From NCBI RefSeq assembly GCF_963678635.1, contig NC_087065.1:23765254-23829253 (forward strand): a DNA stretch of 64,000 nt, read 5' to 3'. Positions 48,463-60,373 of the stretch are shown here, in pieces. This DNA comes from Symsagittifera roscoffensis. Lineage: Eukaryota; Xenacoelomorpha; Acoela; Convolutidae. The notes beneath the pieces are model-generated. The model saw only the letters and a list, made by a program, of their open reading frames with translations. It was not told where the DNA came from and searched no databases. Within the stretch, counting starts at the first letter, position 1. Each line of letters begins with the position of its first letter. Position numbers and translations under genes: made by a program.

Positions 48463-49240
48463 GTTGAAATAGGAAAGCCTATTGAGGGGTTCTATCAGGG
48501 ATTGAGAGTTGGGCCTCAAAAATGAATACTCAACTTTTTTATTTTACGGGACATGACGATTTAGGCGATTTGTTGAAAAAATTTTAAAAACTTGAACATA
48601 AAAGAAATTTTTCAAATTTTCGACATTTTTGTGGGATGATACAAATGTACTCTGAAAGCTGCAGATAGGGCTTCGAAATCTGATAGCTCGAATCCTTTCA
48701 GTTTTCCAGTTGGCTGTTTCTTGTTTTTTTTTCAAAAGTTCCGGCTAAAAAAAAACACCTCAAATTTCCCGCTCTTATGGTTGGCTAGTGTCCGGGTACT
48801 TTCAGGAGATACCAATTTTTGCAAATTTTGCATCCAAATTTACTGCTCAATTTCTTAAGTTTTCGAGAGGCAACGTTTTAAAATATTTTTGCAATAATTT
48901 TAAAAACCTAGTTTAAAAAAGGTCAAACTTTTAGTTGTTGGTGTGATGCTGTACCTGTTGTGGTGATATGTTGGTATTTTAAGGCGTATACATCGATCTT
49001 CTAGTTACGACTGCTGGAAACTTCGTGTTTTCCGACATATAAAGCTTTCAAAATGATTTTTCAAAAACTTTAAAAAGTTTAAATTAAAAAGTTTTAAACT
49101 CTCGGCCCTATGGTGGGGCAATTTCAACTTCCTTCCAGTGGTTAAAGTTGTGGCCTCCAATTTGGACTGCTGAAGTCTTTTTTGTTTTCGTGATATGGCT
49201 TTGATGATTTAAAAAAAACTATTAAAATGAAAGTTTTTGA
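48463..49240 (+). repeat. Segmental duplication copy B within array 2
   Basis: Second copy of 47391-48160, offset about 1,072 bp, ending in the TGAAAGTTTTTGACCCT block. Both share the ACTCTGAAAGCTGCAGATAG and ATATAAAGCTTTCAAAATGA landmarks. Confidence 0.85.
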
Positions 49241-49420
49241 CCCTTAGGTGGGGTGATGTCAGAGTTTTCTCAGGGGTTGCACAGATGAAAACCAGATATG
49301 AAGGCCAAATTACCCCATATAGGGCTGCGCCGGTACTCCTAGGCGTTGAATATCTGGCTTTTATTATGGCTACTCAAGTATTTTCAGCTCCCGAGACGAC
49401 AATTTTTATGACTTTTTGAA

Positions 49421-50730
49421 AACTTTCTTTTACACTGAAGTTTGAGACAAGAATGGTTATAGGGTTTAACTGTCGCTATTTTGCGCATTAAATTACCCAA
49501 ATTGTTCAAAAAATCATAGATAAGCGAAGTTAGCTCTCTAGGACAATTTCGACGCGATAAAACTCGGTAAACCTCTTGAGCTGATCTTGCGTACTACCTT
49601 GACATTCAATTGAACTTTTACATATAAAGTGAGTCCAAAATGTGGATAGATTATTCTTTCGTGGAATGAATTTCAGAAACAATTATTGATCAACTTCTTT
49701 AGGTTTTGATTTTGTTTATTCAATCCACTTATTTTGATAAATATTTGCTGATTTATCAACTTACATTTATTATCTCTGTTGAATGTATTTGTTAAATTTT
49801 TACAGAAAGAATGTTTGTATAAAATACACTGTAAATTTACAAATTGAAAATGTTATTGAATTTAAATATTTAAGGGAATTGTTGGTTTGCTCCATTTTCG
49901 GGCAGAACGGAGAAAAAAAGGTACGAAGAAGAAGTTTTAAAATTTGAATCTTTTGTTCGATTTTTTTGCAAATCGCAGTTGATTTGATACTGTTTAAGAA
50001 ATCGTTCAAATGTTTCTTTAAAATATCTGTTTAACTTAAATTCAAAATATCAAAAACGATACTTTTTGAAGTACATTTTTGTAAATTTCTATTTCGAACC
50101 AAAACCTCAGCCCCACTAAATGCCCAGTATATTCTTTTAAGTCACACGTTTAATGCATTATTATTTTGTACGTATTTATATAGCAATGACACAAAAATCG
50201 TTTTTTTTGCCAAATTAATAGCTCTGGGTTGTGTTCGACTGAGGAGCCTTATTGAGCCCAAGTTTCTTCTTCTGGGCTGTGAAATTAAATTATTCTTTCC
50301 CTTGAAGCTCCAGGTCACGAAAACTCATTTCAAGACATGCAATGAATTTGTTGAAATTTTTTCACACTTTTGGGTTCTAATTTGAAGAATAGTTATATAA
50401 TTTAGTATCAGAATTCATGCGAAGTTATGCGTTAAAAACGAATCATTTTAAACGATTACTTGATGACATGTTACAATTAATGTGAGTTCTTTCCACTGAA
50501 ATGCTCTATTTGAGCAATCCGCGCATTAATCACTTCGAAACGTCGCATATGAAGTTACTTCACCCGCCAAGCTTCGGCTGAATTGTTGTTAAGGTATAAA
50601 CTATGAAATGTGGAATAAAGTTTAAGATTAGGGAGAGAAATAATGATAAGGTTAATTTTGTTAAATTGGATGAGGGTGAAACGGCCTACCACCCTTTCAT
50701 TTTGGCATAATATCGCCAGGCCTGAGGTGT
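49421..50730. other. Intergenic AT-rich DNA, nothing recognised
   Basis: No coding region, RNA gene or clear repeat can be supported in this stretch; only short open frames without domain character occur. Confidence 0.5.
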
Positions 50731-50734
50731 TCGA

Positions 50735-51100
50735 CTCATGATTTGACCGATACGGTCGAACGGAGTACGATTTTTGTGACAAATTGGGACGGTTGAACGA
50801 ACACTGTAGTCGAACAAAGTCGAATCATGGGTCGAATCATGAGTCGATAGAGTCGAATCATGAGTCGAACACGGTCGAATCATGAGTCGAACAGGGTTGA
50901 ATCAGGAGTCGAACTGGGTCGAGTCATTGGTCGAATCATGAGGGTCAATAGAGTCAAACAGGGTCGAATCATGAGTTGAAATGGTCGAATCATGAGTCGA
51001 ACAGGGTCGAATCATGAGTAGCACAAAGTCGCTACATGGGTCTCATAGTCCTAACATAGCTAATTTGTGTCGCGCAAAGTCGCAACATGGGTCGCGCAGA
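50735..51100. repeat. Minisatellite of about 20 bp (GTCGAATCATGAGTCGAACA)
   Basis: Roughly fifteen imperfect units of GTCGAATCATGAGTCGAAC with A/GGG variants. The units lose similarity towards both edges. It is continuous, without unique spacers, so it is not CRISPR-like. Confidence 0.85.
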
Positions 51101-51299
51101 GCTTAAGTAATCGAATTGTTGTCGGATTTTTTTGCTTGCAAAAGCGTTATACAGATGCAGATAGCAAAATAATCCAGTATATATGTATTTTTAATGTGCG
51201 GTTAGCTAGATCAACATATTTGCTGATCAAATACAGGACCGCCACGAGAAGGCATACACATGGTCCCAACGTAAAATATAAGCAATCTTTTTAGGGCAA

Positions 51300-51760
51300 C
51301 AACAAATTCGTTACCAAAAAAACCCAGAATAAAAACGGTAAATATGACGTTCTTCTGTTTTGTTTGGTACCATTTCTACGATTCGACTGTATCAAAAAAA
51401 AACTAGGCAAAACTTCTAGAAGACACACAGGCATAAATGAAAAATTAACAACAAGCCGCAAAGTAGTATTTAGACTAATGGGAATTGGTCTAGATTTGAG
51501 GATAATTAGTTGTTTGGTTGATATTGAAAAACATAAAATCCTAAGTCTCAAACTAAATTTTCACATTGAAAATTCGGACTAAAAAATTAAACTCAATTTG
51601 TTTTCACGGAGATGCCAAAATAATTTTTGACCAGGTTTCAGCCATCACAGCAGATAAGCAGGCTCTCAATCAGCTAGGTTCCATGTGCATTTTGGCCTAG
51701 ATTGTTTTTTTTTGGCAAAGATATGATCCGAATGACAAACAACGAAAATGATGTTACCTA
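51300..51760. repeat. Diverged edge of the 2.6-kb repeat region
   Basis: Contains the same sub-repeat blocks seen within the 2.6-kb units: TTTGGTACC..TTTC.ACGA.TCGA (about 51366) and CAGGCTCTCAATCAG...GGCCTAGATT...GGCAAAGATATGATCC (about 51660-51730). It is not part of the exact tandem periodicity. Confidence 0.55.
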
Positions 51761-53314
51761 GATTTCGTTTGGTACTCTTTGTAAAAATCCACTGTTTTGA
51801 AGAAATAACCACTTAAATCGACTGAAACTTGCACAAACACACTGTTACTGATCTCCTTTTATAAACTATCGGTTTCTTGATTTTTATTGGTATTTATGAA
51901 AACCTAAGTCTCAATTTAACTAAATTTTCTCCTCAAAATTTCCAAATAAAAAATTAAAGAAAAAAATTTTTCAGTGATGGGCCAAAAAAAAACATTTTGA
52001 AAAGTTTCATGCAATCACATCCAATTTTTTGGTACCCTTTTTGCAAATCGAATATAAAGACCAAAAATTATCGAAAGAAACTTGAACATACAGACTGTAA
52101 TGGTATCCGGTTATGAAGATCAGCTATTTGGTTGATAATCAAATTTTGTGCAATCCTTAACTAGTCAAAAAAACAGCCGAAATGAATTTTTCAGTTTTTT
52201 TTGGTGCCCTTCCCACGAATCGAAAGTATAACCTTATTATTAAGAACAATCATCAAGCTTGAAACTACACAGACAAGAAACGTTTTTTTTTCTGTGTCTG
52301 CTTCAATCACAGCCATTGATCAGGCTCTCAGCTTGCTTAGCTGGCCCTTCGCTGGCCTAGAATAGTTTTGGCAAAGATCTGATCCAAAAAATCAGGCCCT
52401 TAGCTGGCCTAGAATAGTTTTTGGCAAAGATCTGATCCAAAAAATACGCTGGAAATGACGTTCTCCTGATTGTTTGGTACCTTTTCCATGAATTGACTAC
52501 AGCAATGGAATATCAACAACAAGCAACAAGTTATTAGGTAGACTAATGTAAAATTGTCAAACTTTGAGCGAAATTAGATGTTTGATTCATATGTAAATAT
52601 ATAAAATCCTATGTCTCAAATAACCTTAAAGTTCACCTTGAAAAATCTGAGTAAAAAATTAAACAAAATGTGTTTTCACTGAGAGGCCAAAAGAGCACTT
52701 TGAACAGTTTGGAGCAGATGAGGAGGCTCTCAATCAGCCAGGCTCTACATGCTTTTAGCCTAGATTATTTTTTGGCAAAATGTGATCCTAATAAAAAACT
52801 GAAAATGACGTTCTCCTGATTTTTTGGTACCTTTGTTCAAATCGAATATTTCGAAGAAAGATCAATAATTCGAAAGAGCCTTGAACATACAGACCGTAAT
52901 GGTCTCCGTTTATAAAAGTTAACTAATAAAAAATTGTGAAATCCTTAACAACCAATAAACGCCGAAAATGAATTTTCCAGATTTTTTTGGTGCCTTCTCA
53001 CGAATCGAAAGTTTTACAATAATATTAATAACAGTAATATCAGCAAGTTTTAAACTACGCAGACTGGAAACGTTTTTTTTTTAAAAAAAAGAGTTATTTG
53101 ACTGATACTGGAAGCTTAGTTTACACTTTCAGAAAAAAGAATAAGAGTTTCAAATTATGTTTTAGCAAACTAAACATCATTCCAGAAAAAACGGTTTTTC
53201 AGTTTTTTATTCATGATTCATCAAAACAGCTAGAAAATTATATCTCAACCTTATGAAATCATTCATGCTTAAAATGGTATAGTAACGATATCAAATAGAG
53301 TTTATCGGCAAAAC

Positions 53315-53674
53315 TCACAGGGATATTTTTTTACAGATCAGTCTCAATGGTAGGCTTAAACGTTCGGTAGATTTTAGAATCTCGAAGCCGTAACATTTAT
53401 CGTCTTCCGTTTCTCTGGTACTAAGTGTATGCCTCCTTACGATTAAAAGTGATTGCCTACAACAATTTTTCGTTTCACACTCGTAAAAAAACTCGATTTC
53501 CCCCAACATAAATTTTGGAATGGAGTTTGCGCTCTCATCAGAAACAATCGCATCCAACGAATCTGTCTGTCCCCCCACGCCCATACGCAAGCGAACTATC
53601 AATTCGATCAGAGTTTTGAAGTTTAGATATGCTGGAAATCGGTGCATAGGGGTTAGTAATTTGAATTTTCTCAA
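53315..53674 (-). pseudogene. Transposase C-terminal-like fragment, copy 1
   Basis: A minus-strand frame of 119 codons with parts FMLGEIEFFYECETKNCCRQ, then SLLIVRRHTLSTRETEDDK and CYGFEILK. The order G-x-I-x-FF-C.. CC+ SLL-V+ resembles the C-terminal end of EnSpm/CMC-like transposon proteins. The Met start is probably only an internal Met. No complete gene exists here. Confidence 0.45.
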
Positions 53675-54117
53675 CTTCTTGTTTCGACTAGACTTTATGC
53701 ATCCTTAAATTTGCTGCTGCTGCTGTCAGGATTGATGAACTCAGTTAACCAGTCCTCCTCAACACCTTAATTGGAAAGCAAACGAGCTCGAACATATCTA
53801 CTGACAATGATCTTTCAAAAAATAACCGTTCCGGTCATTGGTGCAAGCCGGTCATTGAAGCCGATATTTTCTACTTGCCATTGCAAATGCCCTATTAAAT
53901 GAAAATTTATCGACTGGAATCTATTGTTTTTAAAAATTTCAGTCAACTGGACACAACTCAGAGTTTGAACACAATAGGCATTGTCTTCGCTTCTGTCTAA
54001 GGGACTTCGAAAGGCGTAAACAAACTTATTCGAATTATCAAGCTCAGTTTTTTATTTGCTGTTTTGAGAATTGAAGACCAAACAATCGGCGCCTGATAAA
54101 ACATGTGGACTTTCAGC

Positions 54118-54318
54118 TCAATTGGCTTCGAAATGAGGCAATTGACTCAGGGGTCGAAAAGCGCGTTTGAATTCCTTCGTAAGCTTGATTTGAACGAGAC
54201 CCTTGTTCATTGCTTGCTTCGAGGAGACAGGAAATCGATTGAAAAGGAATTCCAGAAAAATTTTCGAGACGTTGACATATAACTTAAGCTTAATATCAAC
54301 AGGGGCTGTCAACGGCAA
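54118..54318 (-). pseudogene. Transposase middle fragment (RPLSQLPHF), copy 1
   Basis: A minus-strand frame ending IKLTKEFKRAFRPLSQLPHF then EAN and a stop; in the adjoining frame the sequence goes on as ELKVHMFYQAPIVW. The order EF-x-R-x-x-RPLSQL..F-x-A then EL+-x-x-x-YxxPIV is that of the P-x-EF-x-RKPRSL..WKATEFR-x-FLLYxGP region of tnp2/EnSpm transposases. Homologous copies are at 56719-56919 and 59322-59558. Confidence 0.5.
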
Positions 54319-55915
54319 CCCTTCATTACTGCGCTCTCATCATTTTCGTTTGGTACTCTAGATTTCGTTTGGTACTCTTTGTAAAAATCCACTGTTTTGA
54401 AGAAATAACCACTTAAATCGACTGAAACTTGCACAAACACACTGTTACTGATCTCCTTTTATAAACTATCGGTTTCTTGATTTTTATTGGTATTTATGAA
54501 AACCTAAGTCTCAATTTAACTAAATTTTCTCCTCAAAATTTCCAAATAAAAAATTAAAGAAAATAAATTTTCAGTGATGGGCCAAAAAAAAACATTTTGA
54601 AACGTTTCATGCAATCACAGCCAATTTTTTGGTACCCTTTTTGCAAATCGAATATAAAGACCAAAAATTATCGAAAGAAACTTGAACATACAGACTGTAA
54701 TGGTATCCGGTTATGAAGATCAGCTATTTGGTTGATAATCAAATTTTGTGCAATCCTTAACTAGTCAAAAAAACAGCCGAAATGAATTTTTCAGTTTTTT
54801 TTGGTGCCCTTCCCACGAATCGAAAGTATAACCTTATTATTAAGAACAATCATCAAGCTTGAAACTACACAGACAAGAAACGTTTTTTTTTCTGTGTCTG
54901 CTTCAATCACAGCCATTGATCAGGCTCTCAGCTTGCTTAGCTGGCCCTTCGCTGGCCTAGAATAGTTTTGGCAAAGATCTGATCCAAAAAATCAGGCCCT
55001 TAGCTGGCCTAGAATAGTTTTTGGCAAAGATCTGATCCAAAAAATACGCTGGAAATGACGTTCTCCTGATTGTTTGGTACCTTTTCCATGAATTGACTAC
55101 AGCAATGGAATATCAACAACAAGCAACAAGTTATTAGGTAGACTAATGTAAAATTGTCAAACTTTGAGCGAAATTAGATGTTTGATTCATATGTAAATAT
55201 ATAAAATCCTATGTCTCAAATAACCTAAAAGTTCACCTTGAAAAATCTGAGTAAAAAATTAAACAAAATGTGTTTTCACTGAGAGGCCAAAAGAGCACTT
55301 TGAACAGTTTGGAGCAGATGAGGAGGCTCTCAATCAGCCAGGCTCTACATGCTTTTAGCCTAGATTATTTTTTGGCAAAATGTGATCCTAATAAAAAACT
55401 GAAAATGACGTTCTCCTGATTTTTTTGGTACCTTTGTTCAAATCGAATATTTCGAAGAAAGATCAATAATTCGAAAGAGCCTTGAACATACAGACCGTAA
55501 TGGTCTCCGTTTATAAAAGTTAACTAATAAAAAATTGTGAAATCCTTAACAACCAATAAACGCCGAAAATGAATTTTCCAGATTTTTTTGGTGCCTTCTC
55601 ACGAATCGAAAGTTTTACAATAATATTAATAACAGTAATATCAGCAAGTTTTAAACTACGCAGACTGGAAACGTTTTTTTTTAAGAAAAAAGAGCTATTT
55701 GACTGATACTGGAAGCTTAGTTTACACTTTCAGAAAAAAGAATAAGAGTTTCAAATTATGTTTTAGCAAACTAAACATCATTCCAGAAAAAACGGTTTTT
55801 CAGTTTTTTATTCATGATTCATCAAAACAGCTAGAAAATTATATCTCAACCTTATGAAATCATTCATGCTTAAAATGGTATAGTAACGATATCAAATAGA
55901 GTTTATCGGCAAAAC

Positions 55916-56275
55916 TCACAGGGATATTTTTTTACAGATCAGTCTCAATGGTAGGCTTAAACGTTCGGTAGATTTTAGAATCTCGAAGCCGTAACATTTA
56001 TCGTCTTCCGTTTCTCTGGTACTAAGTGTATGCCTCCTTACGATTAAAAGTGATTGCCTACAACAATTTTTCGTTTCACACTCGTAAAAAAACTCGATTT
56101 CCCCCAACATAAATTTTGGAATGGAGTTTGCGCTCTCATCAGAAACAATCGCATCCAACGAATCTGTCTGTCCCCCCACGCCCATACGCAAGCGAACTAT
56201 CAATTCGATCAGAGTTTTGAAGTTTAGATCTGCTGGAAATCGGTGCATAGGGGTTAGTAATTTGAATTTTCTCAA
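55916..56275 (-). pseudogene. Transposase C-terminal-like fragment, copy 2
   Basis: The same 119-codon frame as at 53315-53674, differing at one residue near the start (Asp for Tyr). Preservation of the frame in all copies reflects recent duplication rather than demonstrated selection. Confidence 0.45.
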
Positions 56276-56718
56276 CTTCTTGTTTCGACTAGACTTTATG
56301 CATCCTTAAATTTGCTGCTGCTGCTGTCAGGATTGATGAACTCAGTTAACCAGTCCTCCTCAACACCTTAATTGGAAAGCAAACGAGCTCGAACATATCT
56401 ACTGACAATGATCTTTCAAAAAATAACCGTTCCGGTCATTGGTGCAAGCCGGTCATTGAAGCCGATATTTTCTACTTGCCATTGCAAATGCCCTATTAAA
56501 TGAAAATTTATCGACTGGAATCTATTGTTTTTAAAAATTTCAGTCAACTGGACACAACTCAGAGTTTGAACACAATAGGCATTGTCTTCGCTTCTGTCTA
56601 AGGGACTTCGAAAGGCGTAAACAAACTTATTCGAATTATCAAGCTCAGTTTTTTATTTGCTGTTTTGAGAATTGAAGACCAAACAATCGGCGCCTGATAA
56701 AACATGTGGACTTTCAGC

Positions 56719-56919
56719 TCAATTGGCTTCGAAATGAGGCAATTGACTCAGGGGTCGAAAAGCGCGTTTGAATTCCTTCGTAAGCTTGATTTGAACGAGA
56801 CCCTTGTTCATTGCTTGCTTCGAGGAGACAGGAAATCGATTGAAAAGGAATTCCAGAAAAATTTTCGAGACGTTGACATATAACTTAAGCTTAATATCAA
56901 CAGGGGCTGTCAACGGCAA
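56719..56919 (-). pseudogene. Transposase middle fragment, copy 2
   Basis: Same predicted residues as 54118-54318. Confidence 0.5.
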
Positions 56920-56961
56920 CCCTTCATTACTGCGCTCTCATCATTTTCGTTTGGTACTCTA

Positions 56962-59535
56962 GATTTCGTTTGGTACTCTTTGTAAAAATCCACTGTTTTG
57001 AAGAAATAACCACTTAAATCGACTGAAACTTGCACAAACACACTGTTACTGATCTCCTTTTATAAACTATCGGTTTCTTGATTTTTATTGGTATTTATGA
57101 AAACCTAAGTCTCAATTTAACTAAATTTTCTCCTCAAAATTTCCAAATAAAAAATTAAAGAAAATAAATTTTCAGTGATGGGCCAAAAAAAAACATTTTG
57201 AAAAGTTTCATGCAATCACAGCCAATTTTTTGGTACCCTTTTTGCAAATCGAATATAAAGACCAAAAATTATCGAAAGAAACTTGAACATACAGACTGTA
57301 ATGGTATCCGGTTATGAAGATCAGCTATTTGGTTGATAATCAAATTTTGTGCAATCCTTAACTAGTCAAAAAAACAGCCGAAATGAATTTTTCAGTTTTT
57401 TTTGGTGCCCTTCCCACGAATCGAAAGTATAACCTTATTATTAAGAACAATCATCAAGCTTGAAACTACACAGACAAGAAACGTTTTTTTTTCTGTGTCT
57501 GCTTCAATCACAGCCATTGATCAGGCTCTCAGCTTGCTTAGCTGGCCCTTCGCTGGCCTAGAATAGTTTTGGCAAAGATCTGATCCAAAAAATCAGGCCC
57601 TTAGCTGGCCTAGAATAGTTTTTGGCAAAGATCTGATCCAAAAAATACGCTGGAAATGACGTTCTCCTGATTGTTTGGTACCTTTTCCATGAATTGACTA
57701 CAGCAATGGAATATCAACAACAAGCAACAAGTTATTAGGTAGACTAATGTAAAATTGTCAAACTTTGAGCGAAATTAGATGTTTGATTCATATGTAAATA
57801 TATAAAATCCTATGTCTCAAATAACCTAAAAGTTCACCTTGAAAAATCTGAGTAAAAAATTAAACAAAATGTGTTTTCACTGAGAGGCCAAAAGAGCACT
57901 TTGAACAGTTTGGAGCAGATGAGGAGGCTCTCAATCAGCCAGGCTCTACATGCTTTTAGCCTAGATTATTTTTTGGCAAAATGTGATCCTAATAAAAAAC
58001 TGAAAATGACGTTCTCCTGATTTTTTTGGTACCTTTGTTCAAATCGAATATTTCGAAGAAAGATCAATAATTCGAAAGAGCCTTGAACATACAGACCGTA
58101 ATGGTCTCCGTTTATAAAAGTTAACTAATAAAAAATTGTGAAATCCTTAACAACCAATAAACGCCGAAAATGAATTTTCCAGATTTTTTTGGTGCCTTCT
58201 CACGAATCGAAAGTTTTACAATAATATTAATAACAGTAATATCAGCAAGTTTTAAACTACGCAGACTGGAAACGTTTTTTTTTTTAAGAAAAAAGAGCTA
58301 TTTGACTGATACTGGAAGCTTAGTTTACACTTTCAGAAAAAAGAATAAGAGTTTCAAATTATGTTTTAGCAAACTAAACATCATTCCAGAAAAAACGGTT
58401 TTTCAGTTTTTTATTCATGATTCATCAAAACAGCTAGAAAATTATATCTCAACCTTATGAAATCATTCATGCTTAAAATGGTATAGTAACGATATCAAAT
58501 AGAGTTTATCGGCAAAACTCACAGGGATATTTTTTTACAGATCAGTCTCAATGGTAGGCTTAAACGTTCGGTAGATTTTAGAATCTCGAAGCCGTAACAT
58601 TTATCGTCTTCCGTTTCTCTGGTACTAAGTGTATGCCTCCTTACGATTAAAAGTGATTGCCTACAACAATTTTTCGTTTCACACTCGTAAAAAAACTCGA
58701 TTTCCCCCAACATAAATTTTGGAATGGAGTTTGCGCTCTCATCAGAAACAATCGCATCCAACGAATATGTCTGTCCCCACACGCCCATACGCAAGCGAAC
58801 TGTCAATTCGATCAGAGTTTTGAAGTTTAGATCTGCTGGAAATCGGTGCATAGGGGTTAGTAATTTGAATTTTCTCAACTTCTTGTTTCGACTAGACTTT
58901 ATGCATCCTTAAATTTGCTGCTGCTGCTGTCAGGATTGATGAACTCAGTTAACCAGTCCTCCTCAACAACTTAATTGGAAAGCAAACGAGCTCGAACATA
59001 TCTACTGACAATGATCTTTCAAAAAATAACCGTTCCGGTCATTGGTGCAAGCCGGTCATTGAAGCCGATATTTTCTACTTGCCATTGCAAATGCCCTATT
59101 AAATGAAAATTTATCGACTGGAATCTATTGTTTTTAAAAATTTCAGTCAACTGGACACAACTCAGAGTTTGAACACAATAGGCATTGTCTTCGCTTCTGT
59201 CTAAGGGACTTCGAAAGGCGTAAACAAACTTATTCGAATTATCAAGCTCAGTTTTTTATTTGCTGTTTTGAGAACTGAATACCAAACAATCGGCGCCTGA
59301 TAAAACATGTGGACTTTCAGCTCAATTGGCTTCGAAATGAGGCAATTGACTCAGGGGTCGAAAAGCGCGTTTGAATTCCTTCGTAAGCTTGATTTGAACG
59401 AGACCCTTGTTCATTGCTTGCTTCGAGGAGACAGGAAATCGATTGAAAAGGAATTCCAGAAAAATTTTCGAGACGTTGACATATAATTTAAGCTTAATAT
59501 CAACAGGGGCTGTCAACGGCAACCCTTCATTACTG
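56962..59535. repeat. 2.6-kb tandem unit, copy 3 (continuous with upstream transposon)
   Basis: The third copy loses the terminal CGCTCTCATCATTTTCGTTTGG segment and instead continues into unique transposon sequence (GAAAGTTTTGG..., 59536-59580) in the same minus-strand frame. It is therefore the copy connected to the original element. Confidence 0.9.
58519..58878 (-). pseudogene. Transposase C-terminal-like fragment, copy 3
   Basis: The same frame again, with I-to-T, G-to-W and D-to-Y changes in the segment LIELTVRLRMGVWGQTYSL. It is the most divergent copy and the one contiguous with the 5' part of the transposon. Confidence 0.45.
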
Positions 59536-59558
59536 AAAGTTTTGGTTTTTTTATGCAC
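59322..59558 (-). pseudogene. Transposase middle fragment, copy 3, with 5' continuity
   Basis: The same frame as the other copies, but open further upstream (HKKTKTFSNEGLPL) into the junction with the 793-bp units, showing the original order of transposon segments. Confidence 0.5.
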
Positions 59559-59580
59559 CCACTTGGTGTTATTTTTGGAA

Positions 59581-60373
59581 TTGGATTATTTACTTCCTTT
59601 GTTTTTAGGATGACTCACGATTTGGGTAGTAGTGGGCTCCTCCCAGTCCATGCACACCTCTCATTTCACATAGGTTGCAACCATAGTATCCACAAAACTT
59701 TTTCATATTCAAAATTTTACATTTTGCATCCAAGTCAGAAATGAGGAGAATGGTATCGAAAACTACGGTTAATTCTACGCCATTATAAATAATTTTTTTT
59801 AGGAACTGAAGTTTTTAATCAAAATGATTGTAAATAAGGTTGAAGTCAGGCTTAGGCTTGCCGTAATAAAGCCAAGCTAAAGCAATGTATTGCATTAGTC
59901 CACGTTGCACAGGGGGCAGATCGGCGATTGCCAACCACAGCTGACAAACTGACATAGCCTCAGATTTGTTGATGACTACTCCATCATTGTTGACAATTAA
60001 CCGAGGTCTGACACTGATGACGGTTGAAAGATTGTGTAATTTTGCCAGTAATGCTCAGTTTGGCTACAGAGGCAGTCTTCATTGTTCTCTCCAAACGCAT
60101 GCGTGTAATAAAAGGCTTGAAGCTCTTCTACTTTTACAGGCTTTAAGGTTTTCAAACGAACGCATCTCCGCCCTCGATATCCGCTGCTGGTCTAGTAGGA
60201 AACATTTGGCTTGTATGAATGCTTGGAAAAACACCAAGCATCAACAGGTCGTTTGACATAAATTTTTGTCCAGTCGATGAATTGGCAGTTTTGCTAGCAG
60301 CCCCACTGTGTGTGAAGTTTCACCAGGTTTGATAACGTTTTCTGAGCGGTTGACCAAACGAAAGCCACCTAAA
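59581..60373. repeat. 793-bp tandem unit, copy 1
   Basis: Starts TTGGATTATTTACTTCC. The minus strand encodes transposase pieces: LQAFYYTHAFGENNED, then VNNDGVVINKSEAMSVC, LPPVQRGLMQYIVLA, YYGKPKPDFNLIYNQ and FCGYYGCNLCEMRGVHG. NxDG...KS, LPP-x-x-R, G-x-x-KP and GYYGCxLC are the signatures of the tnp2/EnSpm (Transposase_21-like) core. Some stops are present. Confidence 0.85.

Larger units (their letters stand above)
47391..49420. repeat. Diverged satellite array of about 150 bp (array 2)
   Basis: The same family as array 1: landmarks such as TCTATCAGGGATCGAGAGTT, GTCCGGGTACTTTCAAGAGA, GGTATTCTCAGGCGTTGCAC and GATGTCAGAGTTTTCTCAGG are spaced about 140-165 bp, each followed by a CTGCTCAA..TTTTCGAGA-type block. 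It therefore brackets the zinc-finger gene from the other side. Confidence 0.7.
51761..54360. repeat. 2.6-kb tandem unit, copy 1
   Basis: Starts GATTTCGTTTGGTACTCTTT; the identical start recurs at 54361 and 56962. The left half (51761-53080) consists of diverged sub-repeats (TTTTTTGGTRCC..TTTC.CGAATCGAAAG and GGCAAAGATCTGATCC). The right half (53300-54330) carries minus-strand transposase-like coding remnants (53674-53315 and 54318-54118). Copies are nearly identical, indicating recent amplification or an assembly effect. Confidence 0.9.
54361..56961. repeat. 2.6-kb tandem unit, copy 2
   Basis: Nearly identical to copy 1, with scattered substitutions (for example the codon giving Ala-Tyr in copy 1 and Ala-Asp here in the 119-residue frame) and one-base homopolymer changes. 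Confidence 0.92.

Noticed and set aside
50735..51100. CRISPR-like regular repeats
   Set aside because: Units are about 20 bp, contiguous and degenerate without unique spacers, in an animal-type genome; it is a minisatellite.
53520..53708. Repeated plus-strand 62-codon frame (also 56121, 58724)
   Set aside because: Antisense shadow of the 119-codon minus-strand transposase fragment.
59966..60256. Repeated plus-strand 96-codon frame (also 60759, 61552, 62995)
   Set aside because: It is the antisense of the minus-strand transposase-like sequence, has no domain character, and recurs only because the unit is tandemly repeated.
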